DNA of 11,322 nucleotides from CALKWS01 sp048594865 (GCA_048594865.1 JBMDWZ010000081.1:1-11322); one strand, 5' to 3'; shown: positions 1 to 6,969, numbered from the stretch's first letter. The notes: generated by a model not told the origin, from the letters alone. Translations and numbers: made by a program.

Positions 1-1
1 G

Positions 2-550
2 CTGGAACGCTCGCCGTCCAATGCCCCACTGTTCGCGCTCTGCGCGCTGCCGATCGGCCCGGCCCTCAGTGCCGGGATACTGGCGATGCGCGATAAGGAC
101 CTGCCCGAGTTTGAGTCGCCGCTGCGTTCGTTCGTTCGCGGCTACCGGGTCAACGCATCCGACGCGCTACGGATCTGGATACCGGCAGTGGCGGTAGTGG
201 CGGCCATCGGGTTCGCGGTCAGCACTCTGCGCACCACTGACCTGCCCGGCGCGCTGGCGGTGGCGCTGGTGGTGATCGCCGCGGCGATCTGCTTGCTTAC
301 CGCCCAAAGCTTGGTGATTACCTCACTATTCAATTTCCGCACCCGGGACGTGGTGCGATTGGCCGCCTATTACGCGGCCGTAAAGCCGCTGCAAACCCTC
401 GCCGTCGGGCTGGTGCTGGTTCTGACTGCCGGGCTTTCGTATTTAACGATCAATGTCATCGCCGTCCTCATTTCACCGGTTCTGATCTGGCTGGTGCTGA
501 AGATAAACACCCCGATCATCGAGGACCTCAAGGACAACTTCACCTCCTGA
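2..550 (+). CDS. DUF624/YesL-like membrane protein, 3' part only
   Basis: The reading frame is open from the left edge, so the gene starts outside the window; an internal ATG at 86 is not the likely start because the conserved segment lies before it. About 182 residues are visible. They contain the pattern PLFALCALPIGPALSAG, followed by FVRGYRVNASDALRIW, several hydrophobic helices (roughly nt 25-85, 175-235, 250-320 and 400-515) and a charged C-terminus. This arrangement (a GPA motif in a helix, then a short basic and aromatic loop, then more helices) matches the DUF624 family, named after Bacillus YesL, an integral membrane protein of unknown biochemical function. DUF624 genes usually sit next to sugar ABC transporters and glycoside hydrolases, which fits the GH92 and GH29 genes downstream. 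The family call is from pattern recognition; a role in glycan uptake is inference. Confidence 0.72.
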   Translation: MERSPSNAPLFALCALPIGPALSAGILAMRDKDLPEFESPLRSFVRGYRVNASDALRIWIPAVAVVAAIGFAVSTLRTTDLPGALAVALVVIAAAICLLTAQSLVITSLFNFRTRDVVRLAAYYAAVKPLQTLAVGLVLVLTAGLSYLTINVIAVLISPVLIWLVLKINTPIIEDLKDNFTS

Positions 551-612
551 GCCATCGGCGGTGGTCGTGCGCTGGCGCTGGGCCACACCGAAAATCCCTT
601 GCCTGGCCTTCT

Positions 613-618
613 TAGCCT
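613..618 (+). promoter_or_regulatory. Candidate -10 box of leaderless rsgA promoter
   Basis: TAGCCT fits the actinobacterial -10 pattern TANNNT and ends 6 nt before the rsgA ATG at 625. Transcription would then start at or next to the A of the start codon. The GGAGG at 619-623 looks like a Shine-Dalgarno sequence but lies only 1 nt from the ATG, too close to work as one. No convincing -35 box is seen. Confidence 0.45.
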
Positions 619-624
619 GGAGGT

Positions 625-1632
625 ATGAGTGAGCGCAGTGCCAGCCGCTGGCGGGTTGCCAGGGTAGATAAGGGCGCCATCCGAGCAGTCCCGGACCGGG
701 ACCTGTATGCCGAGTCTCAGACGTGGGCGCTGAGTAGTCATGGCACGCTGCCCGCAGTGATCGGCGAGCCGATGGTGCCAGCGGTGGGGGACTGGTTGCA
801 CGTGCAGGATTCCGAGGTGCGGATAGCTCCTCGGATCAGCGAGCTGCTGCGCGATAGTGCCGGGGCAACCTCCCGCGAGCAGGTCATCGCCGCCAATGTT
901 GAGATCGTGCTGATCGCCGAGCCGCTGGAGCCATTACCGGCGCTGGGGAGGATCGAGCGGTTGATCACCCTGGCGCACCGAAGCGGTGCCAAGCCGGTGA
1001 TCGTGCTGACCAAGGCCGACCTGGTGGAGGATGCCGAGTTCTGGGTGTCATCGGTGCGAGCCGTTGCCCCGAACGCCACGGTGTGCGCGATCAGCGCTAC
1101 CTCTGGCGCCGGACTCCAGGCGCTGAACGCGGTGATCTCCGAGGCGCAGACGATGGTGCTCGTGGGGCCATCCGGTGCCGGCAAGTCCACCCTCGTCAAC
1201 GCCTTGGCCGGGAAGCAGGTGATGCAGGCGGGTGATGTGCGCGGCGATAGCCGGGGCAAACACACCACCACCCACCGCCAATTGGTGCCGCTGCCCGGCG
1301 GCGCGGTGCTCATCGACACCCCGGGCCTTCGCTCGATCGGATTGGTGGCTACCGCCGAATCGGTGGCGGCCACGTTCACCGACATCGAGGAGCTCTCGGC
1401 GCTGTGCAAGTTCAACGACTGCGCCCACACCGTGGAACCCGGATGCGCGGTGCAGGCGGCGATCGAGTCCGGTGAACTTCCCGAGCGCCGGTTGAAGTCG
1501 TGGCGGTCGCTGACTAAGGAGGCGCAGCGCCAGGAGGTTCGGGCCGACGCGCGGCTCAGCGCCGAACGCAACCGGGAGTATCGCCGTGCCACCAAGGCGA
1601 ACCGAGCATCGAGCGCACTGCGCCGGCGCTAA
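625..1632 (+). CDS. rsgA: Ribosome small-subunit-dependent GTPase A (RsgA/YjeQ)
   Basis: RsgA is a circularly permuted GTPase that binds the 30S subunit, checks late maturation of the decoding centre and helps release assembly factors after GTP hydrolysis. The protein is 335 residues, normal for the family. An N-terminal OB-fold-like region comes first. The GTPase motifs then appear in the permuted order: G4 TKAD at 129-132, G1 P-loop GPSGAGKST at 181-189, and G3 DTPG at 231-234. A thread of RGDSRGKHTTTHR between G1 and G3 is the switch region. The C-terminal zinc finger has ligands C261, C266, H268 and C274 in CKFNDCAHTVEPGC. A basic, Arg-rich tail follows. The ATG at 625 is chosen because an in-frame stop lies at 613 and no other start is near. 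The gene stands alone, with its own promoter and a hairpin behind it. Confidence 0.97.
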   Translation: MSERSASRWRVARVDKGAIRAVPDRDLYAESQTWALSSHGTLPAVIGEPMVPAVGDWLHVQDSEVRIAPRISELLRDSAGATSREQVIAANVEIVLIAEPLEPLPALGRIERLITLAHRSGAKPVIVLTKADLVEDAEFWVSSVRAVAPNATVCAISATSGAGLQALNAVISEAQTMVLVGPSGAGKSTLVNALAGKQVMQAGDVRGDSRGKHTTTHRQLVPLPGGAVLIDTPGLRSIGLVATAESVAATFTDIEELSALCKFNDCAHTVEPGCAVQAAIESGELPERRLKSWRSLTKEAQRQEVRADARLSAERNREYRRATKANRASSALRRR

Positions 1633-1649
1633 CTCCAGCCCCAGCCCCC

Positions 1650-1694
1650 GAGCGCGCCCAAATGGTCACGATTTACGACCATTTGGGCGCGCTC
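1650..1694 (+). terminator. Perfect 18-bp stem hairpin after rsgA
   Basis: The arms at 1650-1667 and 1677-1694 are exact reverse complements (18 bp, starting GAGCGCGCCC) around a 9-nt loop. The hairpin starts 17 nt after the rsgA stop, the expected place for a terminator. There is no T-run after the stem, which is common for actinobacterial terminators. The symmetry would let it work in both directions. It could instead be a copy of a dispersed palindromic repeat; copy number in the genome would decide. Confidence 0.7.
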
Positions 1695-1725
1695 AAGGCA
1701 GGGGTGGGCCGGGTATCGGTGCGCC

Positions 1726-1747
1726 GGTTTGGTCTAGCCGCTAAACC
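1726..1747 (+). promoter_or_regulatory. Candidate operator dyad in the arsR promoter
   Basis: GGTTTGG at 1726-1732 and CTAAACC at 1741-1747 form an imperfect dyad (six Watson-Crick pairs and one G-T). It overlaps the candidate -35 box and ends just before the -10. ArsR/SmtB proteins typically bind such dyads in their own promoters, so autoregulation is plausible. This rests on position and symmetry only. Confidence 0.35.
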
Positions 1748-1757
1748 CTTGGATCAT
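1729..1757 (+). promoter_or_regulatory. Candidate arsR promoter (-35 TTGGTC, -10 GATCAT)
   Basis: TTGGTC (1729-1734) and GATCAT (1752-1757) are separated by 17 nt. The -10 keeps the A2 and T6 of TANNNT and ends 6 nt before the ATG at 1764, the same geometry as other leaderless starts in this window. No Shine-Dalgarno sequence is seen before 1764. Confidence 0.42.
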
Positions 1758-1763
1758 TCGCCC

Positions 1764-2120
1764 ATGGCAACCAACGGTTCCCCAGAGATCGATGACCACC
1801 CCCGCCATGACCACGACGCCCTGGCCGCGGTGTTCAAGGCCCTCGCCGATCCCGCGCGGCTTCAGATCGTCCACAGCCTCGCCGATCGCGAACGCCGGGT
1901 AACGGAGTTGGTGGCCGACGTCGGTCTGGCGCAGTCCACGACCTCGGCTCACCTATCGGTGTTGCGGGCCGCCGGGTTGGTGGCTGCCCGTAGCGAAGGC
2001 CGCTCCAGTTACTACTCCCTGACCACCCCCGCACTGGTCGCGTTGGTCCAGCACGCCGAGGATCTATTGGCACATGGGCTGCATGTGGTGGTGCACGACC
2101 ACGACGACGAACCCGGCTGA
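1764..2120 (+). CDS. ArsR/SmtB-family winged-helix regulator with His/Asp-rich ends
   Basis: A 118-residue protein with a clear ArsR-type winged helix: FKALADPARLQIVHSL at 24-39, recognition helix region LAQSTTSAHLSVLRAAGLV at 55-73, and wing RSEGRSSYYSLT at 76-87. Such dimeric repressors usually leave DNA when they bind a metal ion, though some sense redox state or small molecules. The CXC arsenic/cadmium motif is absent from the recognition region. The CzrA/NmtR-type D-X-H at the start of the last helix is also absent (it reads TTPAL at 87-91). Histidines and acids cluster instead at both ends: H12, H15, H17 with D10, D11, D16 and D18, and H97, H104, H107, H111, H113 with D112, D114 and D115. 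This suggests a transition-metal site, but the metal cannot be named. The longer frame from 1662 starts inside the rsgA hairpin, so ATG 1764 is preferred. No metal transporter is adjacent. Confidence 0.88.
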   Translation: MATNGSPEIDDHPRHDHDALAAVFKALADPARLQIVHSLADRERRVTELVADVGLAQSTTSAHLSVLRAAGLVAARSEGRSSYYSLTTPALVALVQHAEDLLAHGLHVVVHDHDDEPG

Positions 2121-2164
2121 TTCTTTGCCGCTTTAGGCGATGGCCTTGGGTCTGGTTCGTGGGC

Positions 2165-2203
2165 CCTGTGCGTTCGCCCGAGCCGTGACCTGCGACGCAC
2201 AGG
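2165..2203 (+). terminator. Candidate hairpin after arsR
   Basis: CCTGTGCGT (2165-2173) pairs exactly with ACGCACAGG (2195-2203). Three more pairs (2175-2177 with 2192-2194) form inside after a bulged T. The loop is 14 nt and no T-run follows. It lies 45 nt past the arsR stop and upstream of the GH92 promoter, so a weak terminator is plausible. Confidence 0.4.
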
Positions 2204-2233
2204 TGCCTGCGCGTGGCGCCATCTGTGGTGGGA

Positions 2234-2261
2234 TGGACTGGTTTTGTTCTCCAGTTATAGT
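2234..2261 (+). promoter_or_regulatory. Candidate GH92 promoter (-35 TGGACT, -10 TATAGT)
   Basis: TATAGT at 2256-2261 is a near-consensus -10 and lies in the most AT-rich patch of this gap. TGGACT at 2234-2239 is an acceptable -35 with a 16-nt spacer. Transcription would start near 2268, leaving a leader of about 40 nt before the ATG at 2308. The only ribosome-site candidate is a weak AAGG at 2292-2295, about 12 nt away. Confidence 0.5.
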
Positions 2262-2307
2262 CCGGCCGGCCACAGCCAGTGCGCGGACGCCAAGGTGCCC
2301 ACCCCAC

Positions 2308-5300
2308 ATGACTCTTGACCCCCACCGCTACGGCTACGAGCGGCTCGACTTCACCCTTGATCTGGCCGATGCGCTGCCCGCGCAGGCCGACGGTGATCTG
2401 GACTTGGCGCTCGACGCCGGACCACACGACCTGCCCGCAGCCAAAGCGAACTCCGCGCTCACCGGGACACAGACCCTGCGGATCGCGGCGACCGAAGCTG
2501 GCAAAGCCCGGCGCGTGATCGCCAGCGGCCTGGAGATCGGCATCGAAGCGGGCACCGAGCTGCGCTACATCGTGTGCCCACAGTTGGATGAGGAACTGAG
2601 TTACGCCTCAACGTTTGTGTCTCTGGACGCCCAGCTCCAGGACGGTCGCTGGATCAGCGAGATCGAGGGCGCCGAGCTCACCGATCAGTACGGCATAGGC
2701 GCCAGCGCCGCCGCACAGGGCGAGGGCAAGATCCTGCTCGTCAACCACTGGAACACCGTGCGGCTGAGCCTTCACGGCTTGGCCGGCAGCACTATTGAAA
2801 GCATCGCTGTGCTCACCGAGGCCCCCGGTCCGGTGCACGCCTGGCTGGATCAAGCCAGTGTGGGCCTAGCTAAGGACCGCACCGCGCGCGACACCCTGGC
2901 CGAGCACGTCGACACCCGCCGCGGCACCCATTCCTCCGGCGCCTACTCCCGCGGCAACAACGCCCCGGCCACGGCGATGCCCAATGGGTTCACCTTCCTT
3001 GTTCCGTTCACCGACGCCTCCTCGGACCGGTGGATGTACTCCTGGGCCGGTCACACCGATGAAAACAACAGCCCGGTGCTGCAGGGCGTGGGACTGTCCC
3101 ACATCCCCAGCCCCTGGATGGGCGACCGCAACCAGTTGGTCTTCCACCCGGTCGCCGGTGGCGAGGTGCCCGACGCCACCTTGACCAGCCGGCAACAGCC
3201 TTTCAGCCACGACAACGAGCGAGCCCACCCGCACCTGTATGACGTAACGGTCGACGGCGGAACTCAGGTGACGATGACGCCCACCGATCACGGTGGCCTG
3301 TTCACGTTCACCTTCGCTCCCGGGACCCACCGCAGCCACGTCATCATCGACGCCGCCGGCACCGGCAACGCCAGCGCCGATGGTCCGGTGCGTATCGACA
3401 TCGACCCCCACGCCGGCACCGTCACCGGCTGGAGCGATCACGGCAGCGGATTGTCCGTTGGACGCAGCCGGATGTACTTCGCGGGCCGGTTCGACCGCCC
3501 GATGATCGGCGCCGGCTACCCGCAAGGGGACCGGGAGCACGCCCAATACGCAACCTTCGACCTCAGCGCCGGAAACACCGTGGAACTGCGGCTCGCGACG
3601 TCGTTCATCTCCACCGAACAGGCTTGGCACACCTACGACCTGGAATTGGCGCAGGTGCCGGGCATCGAACTCCTGGCCCGTGCACAGATCGCCTGGGAAG
3701 ACCGCCTCGGCGTCCTGGAGTTGCCCGAGGCAACGGCCGAACAACTCGCCAGCGCCTACGGCAGCCTGTACCGGCTGAACCTGTATCCCTCCAACTACGC
3801 CGAGAACGTGGGCACCACCGCCGACCCGATCCTGCGGCACGCCTCCCCGGTGGCACCGCACACCGGTGCCCACAGCGACACCCACACCGGTGCCGCCGTG
3901 ATCGACGGCGCGATGTACGTCAACCACGGGTTCTGGGACACCTACCGCACCTGCTGGTCTGCGTATGCGTTGCTATACCCGCAGATCGCGGCCGAGCTGG
4001 CCGACGGGTTCGTGCAACAGTTCCGCGAGGGCGGGTGGATCGCCCGCTGGTCCTCCCCGGGCTACGCGGACCTCATGACCGGAACCAGCTCCGACGTCGC
4101 CTTCGCCGACCTCGCTGCTCGCGGTGTGGACCTGCTGGACCCCGTGGCCACCTACGACGCGGCCCTGCGCAACGCCACCGTGGTGCCAGATCACAAGGGC
4201 GTGGGACGCAAGGGCGTGCCGTTCCACTTCCTGCGCGGGTATGCGCCCACCGACAGCCACGAGTCGGTGTCCTGGTCCACCGAGGGATACATCAACGACG
4301 CCGGCATCGCCGAGCTCGCCAAGGTGCTGCTGGCCGGCTCCCACGTGCCGGAGAGCCGCCGCTCGGCCTTGCGCGAGGAAGCCATCTTCTTCGCCCAGCG
4401 CGCCCGCGGATATGTGGACCTGTTCGACGGCGAGACCGGCCACTTCCGAGGTCGTGACCGGGAGGGCAATTTCGGCCCGGCCACGGAGTTCGACCCCGAG
4501 GTGTGGGGCGGTGATTACACCGAAACCAACGCCTGGAACTTCGCCTTCCACGCCCCACACGACGGCAACGGCCTGGCAGGATTGCACGGCGGCCCCGAAG
4601 GCCTGGCCAGGGTGCTGGAAACGTTCCTGAGCACCCCCGAAAAGGCGACCAAGAAGGGCACTTACGGCGGCGTCATCCACGAGATGATCGAAGCCAGGGA
4701 CGTCCAGATGGGGCAACTGGGACAGAGCAACCAGCCCTCTCACCACATCGGGTACATCCCGCTGTTCGCTGGCCGCCCGGATCTGACCCAGGAGATCGTC
4801 CGGGAAATTCTCACCCGGTTGTGGACCGGAAACGACCTGGGCCAGGGCTACCACGGCGATGAGGATAACGGCGAAATGTCGGCCTGGTACCTCATGTCGG
4901 CGCTAGGGATTTACCCGCTGCGGGTGGGCTCGGACCAATGGGTCATCGGATCGCCGCTGGTAACCCGTGCGATCATCCACCGCCCCGACGGCGATTTGGT
5001 TATCGAAGCCCCGGGCAACACCATCGACACCCCCTACGTGCACGGGGTGTGGCTGGACACCGTTCCGGTCGGCGCCGCGGAAATCTCCCACGAGGCACTG
5101 CGCACCGCACGGACCCTGCGGTTCGAGATGGCCGACGAACCCGGCGCCTGGGGCAGCGCCACCCCACCGGCGTCCCTCAGCGAACCGGGCGACCTAACCG
5201 CGCCCTGGCGCGACGTCAGCGCCAGCGGCGAGTGGGATGGCGGCGTCCAGGCGCTCGCGGACGACCTCGCCGAAACCACCATTGAGGTGGGGCAGCGGAC

Positions 5301-5571
5301 TCTGACCTGGTCCGGTCCGGATAGCCACAGCCTCACCGGGTACACCCTGATGTCCGCTGCTGAAGCGGCCGCACCCTCGGCGTGGACCGTGGAGGTGCGC
5401 GACGGCGAGGGTGACTGGCAGGTCATCGATCGCCGCAGCGGGCAAGTGTTTGCCTGGGCGTTGCAGTTGCGGCCCTTCGTCTTCGACGAGCCCGTCACCG
5501 CGAGCGCGGTTCGGATCCGGTTCGACGGCGAGGGTTCCCTGGCGCAGGCGGAGCTGTTGGCGCAGGGCTAA
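2308..5571 (+). CDS. GH92 alpha-mannosidase, multidomain, apparently cytoplasmic
   Basis: GH92 enzymes are calcium-dependent, inverting exo-alpha-mannosidases, many acting on alpha-1,2 linkages of N-glycans or yeast mannan. This 1087-residue protein has an extra N-terminal beta-rich region (about 1-210), a GH92 N-terminal beta-sandwich (about 210-500, with GLSHIPSPWMGDRN and FSHDNERAHPHLYDV) and an (alpha/alpha)6 catalytic region (about 500-960). The latter contains SPGYADLMTGTSSDVAFADL, YTETNAWNFAFHAPHD and HGDEDNGEMSAWYLMSALGIYPL. By family pattern, E739 in YTETNAW is the likely general acid, and D851 and D853 in GDEDNG hold the water as base. Residues about 962-1087 resemble an F5/8-type C (discoidin-like) domain, with LTGYTLMSAAEA and a C-terminal LAQAELL. 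No signal peptide is visible, unlike many secreted GH92 enzymes. The frame is open back to 2140, but a promoter lies inside that extension and its sequence is low in domain-like character, so ATG 2308 is preferred. Exact linkage specificity is unknown. Confidence 0.93.
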   Translation: MTLDPHRYGYERLDFTLDLADALPAQADGDLDLALDAGPHDLPAAKANSALTGTQTLRIAATEAGKARRVIASGLEIGIEAGTELRYIVCPQLDEELSYASTFVSLDAQLQDGRWISEIEGAELTDQYGIGASAAAQGEGKILLVNHWNTVRLSLHGLAGSTIESIAVLTEAPGPVHAWLDQASVGLAKDRTARDTLAEHVDTRRGTHSSGAYSRGNNAPATAMPNGFTFLVPFTDASSDRWMYSWAGHTDENNSPVLQGVGLSHIPSPWMGDRNQLVFHPVAGGEVPDATLTSRQQPFSHDNERAHPHLYDVTVDGGTQVTMTPTDHGGLFTFTFAPGTHRSHVIIDAAGTGNASADGPVRIDIDPHAGTVTGWSDHGSGLSVGRSRMYFAGRFDRPMIGAGYPQGDREHAQYATFDLSAGNTVELRLATSFISTEQAWHTYDLELAQVPGIELLARAQIAWEDRLGVLELPEATAEQLASAYGSLYRLNLYPSNYAENVGTTADPILRHASPVAPHTGAHSDTHTGAAVIDGAMYVNHGFWDTYRTCWSAYALLYPQIAAELADGFVQQFREGGWIARWSSPGYADLMTGTSSDVAFADLAARGVDLLDPVATYDAALRNATVVPDHKGVGRKGVPFHFLRGYAPTDSHESVSWSTEGYINDAGIAELAKVLLAGSHVPESRRSALREEAIFFAQRARGYVDLFDGETGHFRGRDREGNFGPATEFDPEVWGGDYTETNAWNFAFHAPHDGNGLAGLHGGPEGLARVLETFLSTPEKATKKGTYGGVIHEMIEARDVQMGQLGQSNQPSHHIGYIPLFAGRPDLTQEIVREILTRLWTGNDLGQGYHGDEDNGEMSAWYLMSALGIYPLRVGSDQWVIGSPLVTRAIIHRPDGDLVIEAPGNTIDTPYVHGVWLDTVPVGAAEISHEALRTARTLRFEMADEPGAWGSATPPASLSEPGDLTAPWRDVSASGEWDGGVQALADDLAETTIEVGQRTLTWSGPDSHSLTGYTLMSAAEAAAPSAWTVEVRDGEGDWQVIDRRSGQVFAWALQLRPFVFDEPVTASAVRIRFDGEGSLAQAELLAQG

Positions 5572-5581
5572 TTGCGGTAGG

Positions 5582-5619
5582 AGCGGCACCCGGGCCTAGA
5601 AGGACGCCCGGGTGCCGCT
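5582..5619 (+). terminator. 14-bp hairpin between GH92 and fucosidase genes
   Basis: The arms at 5582-5595 and 5606-5619 are exact reverse complements (14 bp, with a CCCGGG core in each arm) around a 10-nt loop. The stem starts 10 nt after the GH92 stop, so it probably ends that transcript. No T-run follows. Its right arm ends 1 nt before the fucosidase -10 box, so it covers the usual -35 region and could also bind a regulator. Confidence 0.65.
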
Positions 5620-5620
5620 G

Positions 5621-5626
5621 TACCGT
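5621..5626 (+). promoter_or_regulatory. Candidate -10 box of leaderless fucosidase promoter
   Basis: TACCGT matches TANNNT and ends 6 nt before the ATG at 5633. The -35 region would fall in the loop and right arm of the preceding hairpin and shows no consensus match. Confidence 0.45.
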
Positions 5627-5632
5627 CTGGGC

Positions 5633-6901
5633 ATGCAACCCATTGCCCCAACGGCGGGCCAACGCGCATGGCAGCATCTGGAACTCGGGTTCTTCTGCCA
5701 CTTCGGGATCAACACCTTCCATGCCAAAGAATGGAGCGACGGCACCCTGCCGGCGAGCAGTTTCAATCCCGGCAACTTGGATGCGGCCCAGTGGGTGCGG
5801 GTCGCTAAGGACGCCGGGGCCAAGTACTTCGTTCTGACCGCCAAGCATCACGACGGTTTTTGTTTGTGGCCAACGAGCACCACCGACTACTCGGTGGCCT
5901 CCTCGCCGTGGCGCCAGGGCAACGGGGACGTCGTGGCTGAGGTGGCGGCGGCATGTGCGGAGGCCGACATGCCACTGGGGCTGTACCTGTCTCCATGGGA
6001 CCGCAACGCGCAGTGCTATGACGATCCGCCCGCCTATGACGCGTTCTACCGGGAACAATTGCGCGAGCTATGCACCAACTACGGGCCGCTGGTGGAGCTG
6101 TGGTTTGACGGCGCCGGGTCCCAAGACCGCACCTTCGACTGGGATGGCGTGAGCGCCATTATCGACGAGCTGCAGCCCCAGGCGATGGTGTTCAACATGG
6201 GCCGGCCCACCATTCGATGGGTAGGTAACGAGAACGGGGTGGCCGCAGATCCGGTGAATTACGTCGTCGACCGCACGGACTTTTCCAGTTACACGGTCAA
6301 GACCGTCGCGCTGGATGAGGCCTTGTACCTGCCGCCCGAGTGTGACGTGTCCTTGCGGCGCGGGTGGTTCTGGGCGGCCGGCGATGAGCCGAAGTCTCTT
6401 GAGCATCTGCTTGCGATCTACTACGCCTCGGTGGGCATGGGCGCGAACCTGCTGCTGAACGTGCCGCCCAACGACCATGGCCTGATCGATGCGAGTGACG
6501 CGCAGCGCCTCCAGGAATGGCGCACGGAGATCGATCGCAGGTTTGCCGAGCCGGTCGAGGCAAGCCTGGAGGGCGGGGAAGGTGAATGGGTCGCGACGTT
6601 CCCCGAGCCGGTCCGCATCGACCACCTGGAGCTCGCCGAGGACTACGACGACGGTCAGCGCGTGGAGCACCATGAGGTGCTGACCGCGACTCTCGATGAC
6701 CCCGCTGAACACGTGCTGATCCGAGCGCAAACCATCGGGCACAAGCGGGTGCACAGCTTTGCGCCGGCGACCCTGCGTCAGGTGCGCATTCGGGTGCAGG
6801 GTGACTCGCCGCGTCTGCGCAGCGTGCGCGGCTACTTCGCCGGTGCGGGGGATCCCGGGATGATCGAATACAGCGCGCCCACCACTGCGCCTCCGGACTA
6901 A
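5633..6901 (+). CDS. GH29 alpha-L-fucosidase (subfamily B-like)
   Basis: GH29 enzymes release terminal alpha-L-fucose by a retaining mechanism. The 422-residue protein starts directly with the catalytic barrel: WQHLELGFFCHFGINTF near residue 14, AKYFVLTAKHHDGFCLW (H72, H73, D74), then LVELWFDGAG with D159 as the expected nucleophile. RWVGNENG contains E200, the likely acid/base by comparison with the WVGNE motif of GH29-B enzymes. PPECDVS (E236) and LLLNVPPNDHGLI are further family signatures. A beta-rich C-terminal region (about 305-400) follows. Subfamily B enzymes favour branched alpha-1,3/1,4-fucose; assignment here is inference. There is no signal peptide, so it likely works in the cytoplasm on imported sugars, like the mannosidase before it. 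An in-frame GTG at 5612 lies in the right arm of the upstream hairpin and before the -10 box, so ATG 5633 is preferred. Confidence 0.93.
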   Translation: MQPIAPTAGQRAWQHLELGFFCHFGINTFHAKEWSDGTLPASSFNPGNLDAAQWVRVAKDAGAKYFVLTAKHHDGFCLWPTSTTDYSVASSPWRQGNGDVVAEVAAACAEADMPLGLYLSPWDRNAQCYDDPPAYDAFYREQLRELCTNYGPLVELWFDGAGSQDRTFDWDGVSAIIDELQPQAMVFNMGRPTIRWVGNENGVAADPVNYVVDRTDFSSYTVKTVALDEALYLPPECDVSLRRGWFWAAGDEPKSLEHLLAIYYASVGMGANLLLNVPPNDHGLIDASDAQRLQEWRTEIDRRFAEPVEASLEGGEGEWVATFPEPVRIDHLELAEDYDDGQRVEHHEVLTATLDDPAEHVLIRAQTIGHKRVHSFAPATLRQVRIRVQGDSPRLRSVRGYFAGAGDPGMIEYSAPTTAPPD

Positions 6902-6932
6902 CTAGCTACCTCGTTGGACTTGCTACCCAGCA

Positions 6933-6969
6933 CAAAGTCCCCCTCGGCCCGACGCCGAGGGGGACTTTG
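6933..6969. terminator. 16-bp bidirectional terminator between convergent genes
   Basis: The arms at 6933-6948 and 6954-6969 are exact reverse complements (16 bp, a CCCCCTCGGC core) with a 5-nt loop, CCGAC. A T-rich stretch (CTATTTCTGTT) follows on the plus strand. The hairpin lies 31 nt after the fucosidase stop and about 60 nt past the stop of the minus-strand lipoprotein gene, so it can end transcripts from both sides. Confidence 0.88.

Noticed and set aside
619..623. GGAGG as the rsgA ribosome binding site
   Set aside because: Only 1 nt separates it from the ATG, and no alternative in-frame start lies downstream at a normal distance.
551..624. Possible terminator after the DUF624 gene
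   Set aside because: Only short, imperfect complementary pieces (GTGG/CCAC, GCGC/GCGC) are present, not a convincing stem.
1662..1763. N-terminal extension of the arsR gene from ATG 1662
   Set aside because: That ATG lies in the left arm of the rsgA terminator hairpin, and a promoter-like element and dyad lie within the extension.
2866..4854. Minus-strand frames of 353 and 293 codons and a plus-strand Arg/Pro-rich frame (3624-4457) within the GH92 gene
   Set aside because: All overlap conserved GH92 catalytic segments and have the low-complexity composition typical of off-frame reading in GC-rich DNA.
5612..5632. GTG 5612 as fucosidase start
   Set aside because: It lies in the right arm of the upstream hairpin and before the TACCGT -10 box; ATG 5633 has the leaderless geometry.
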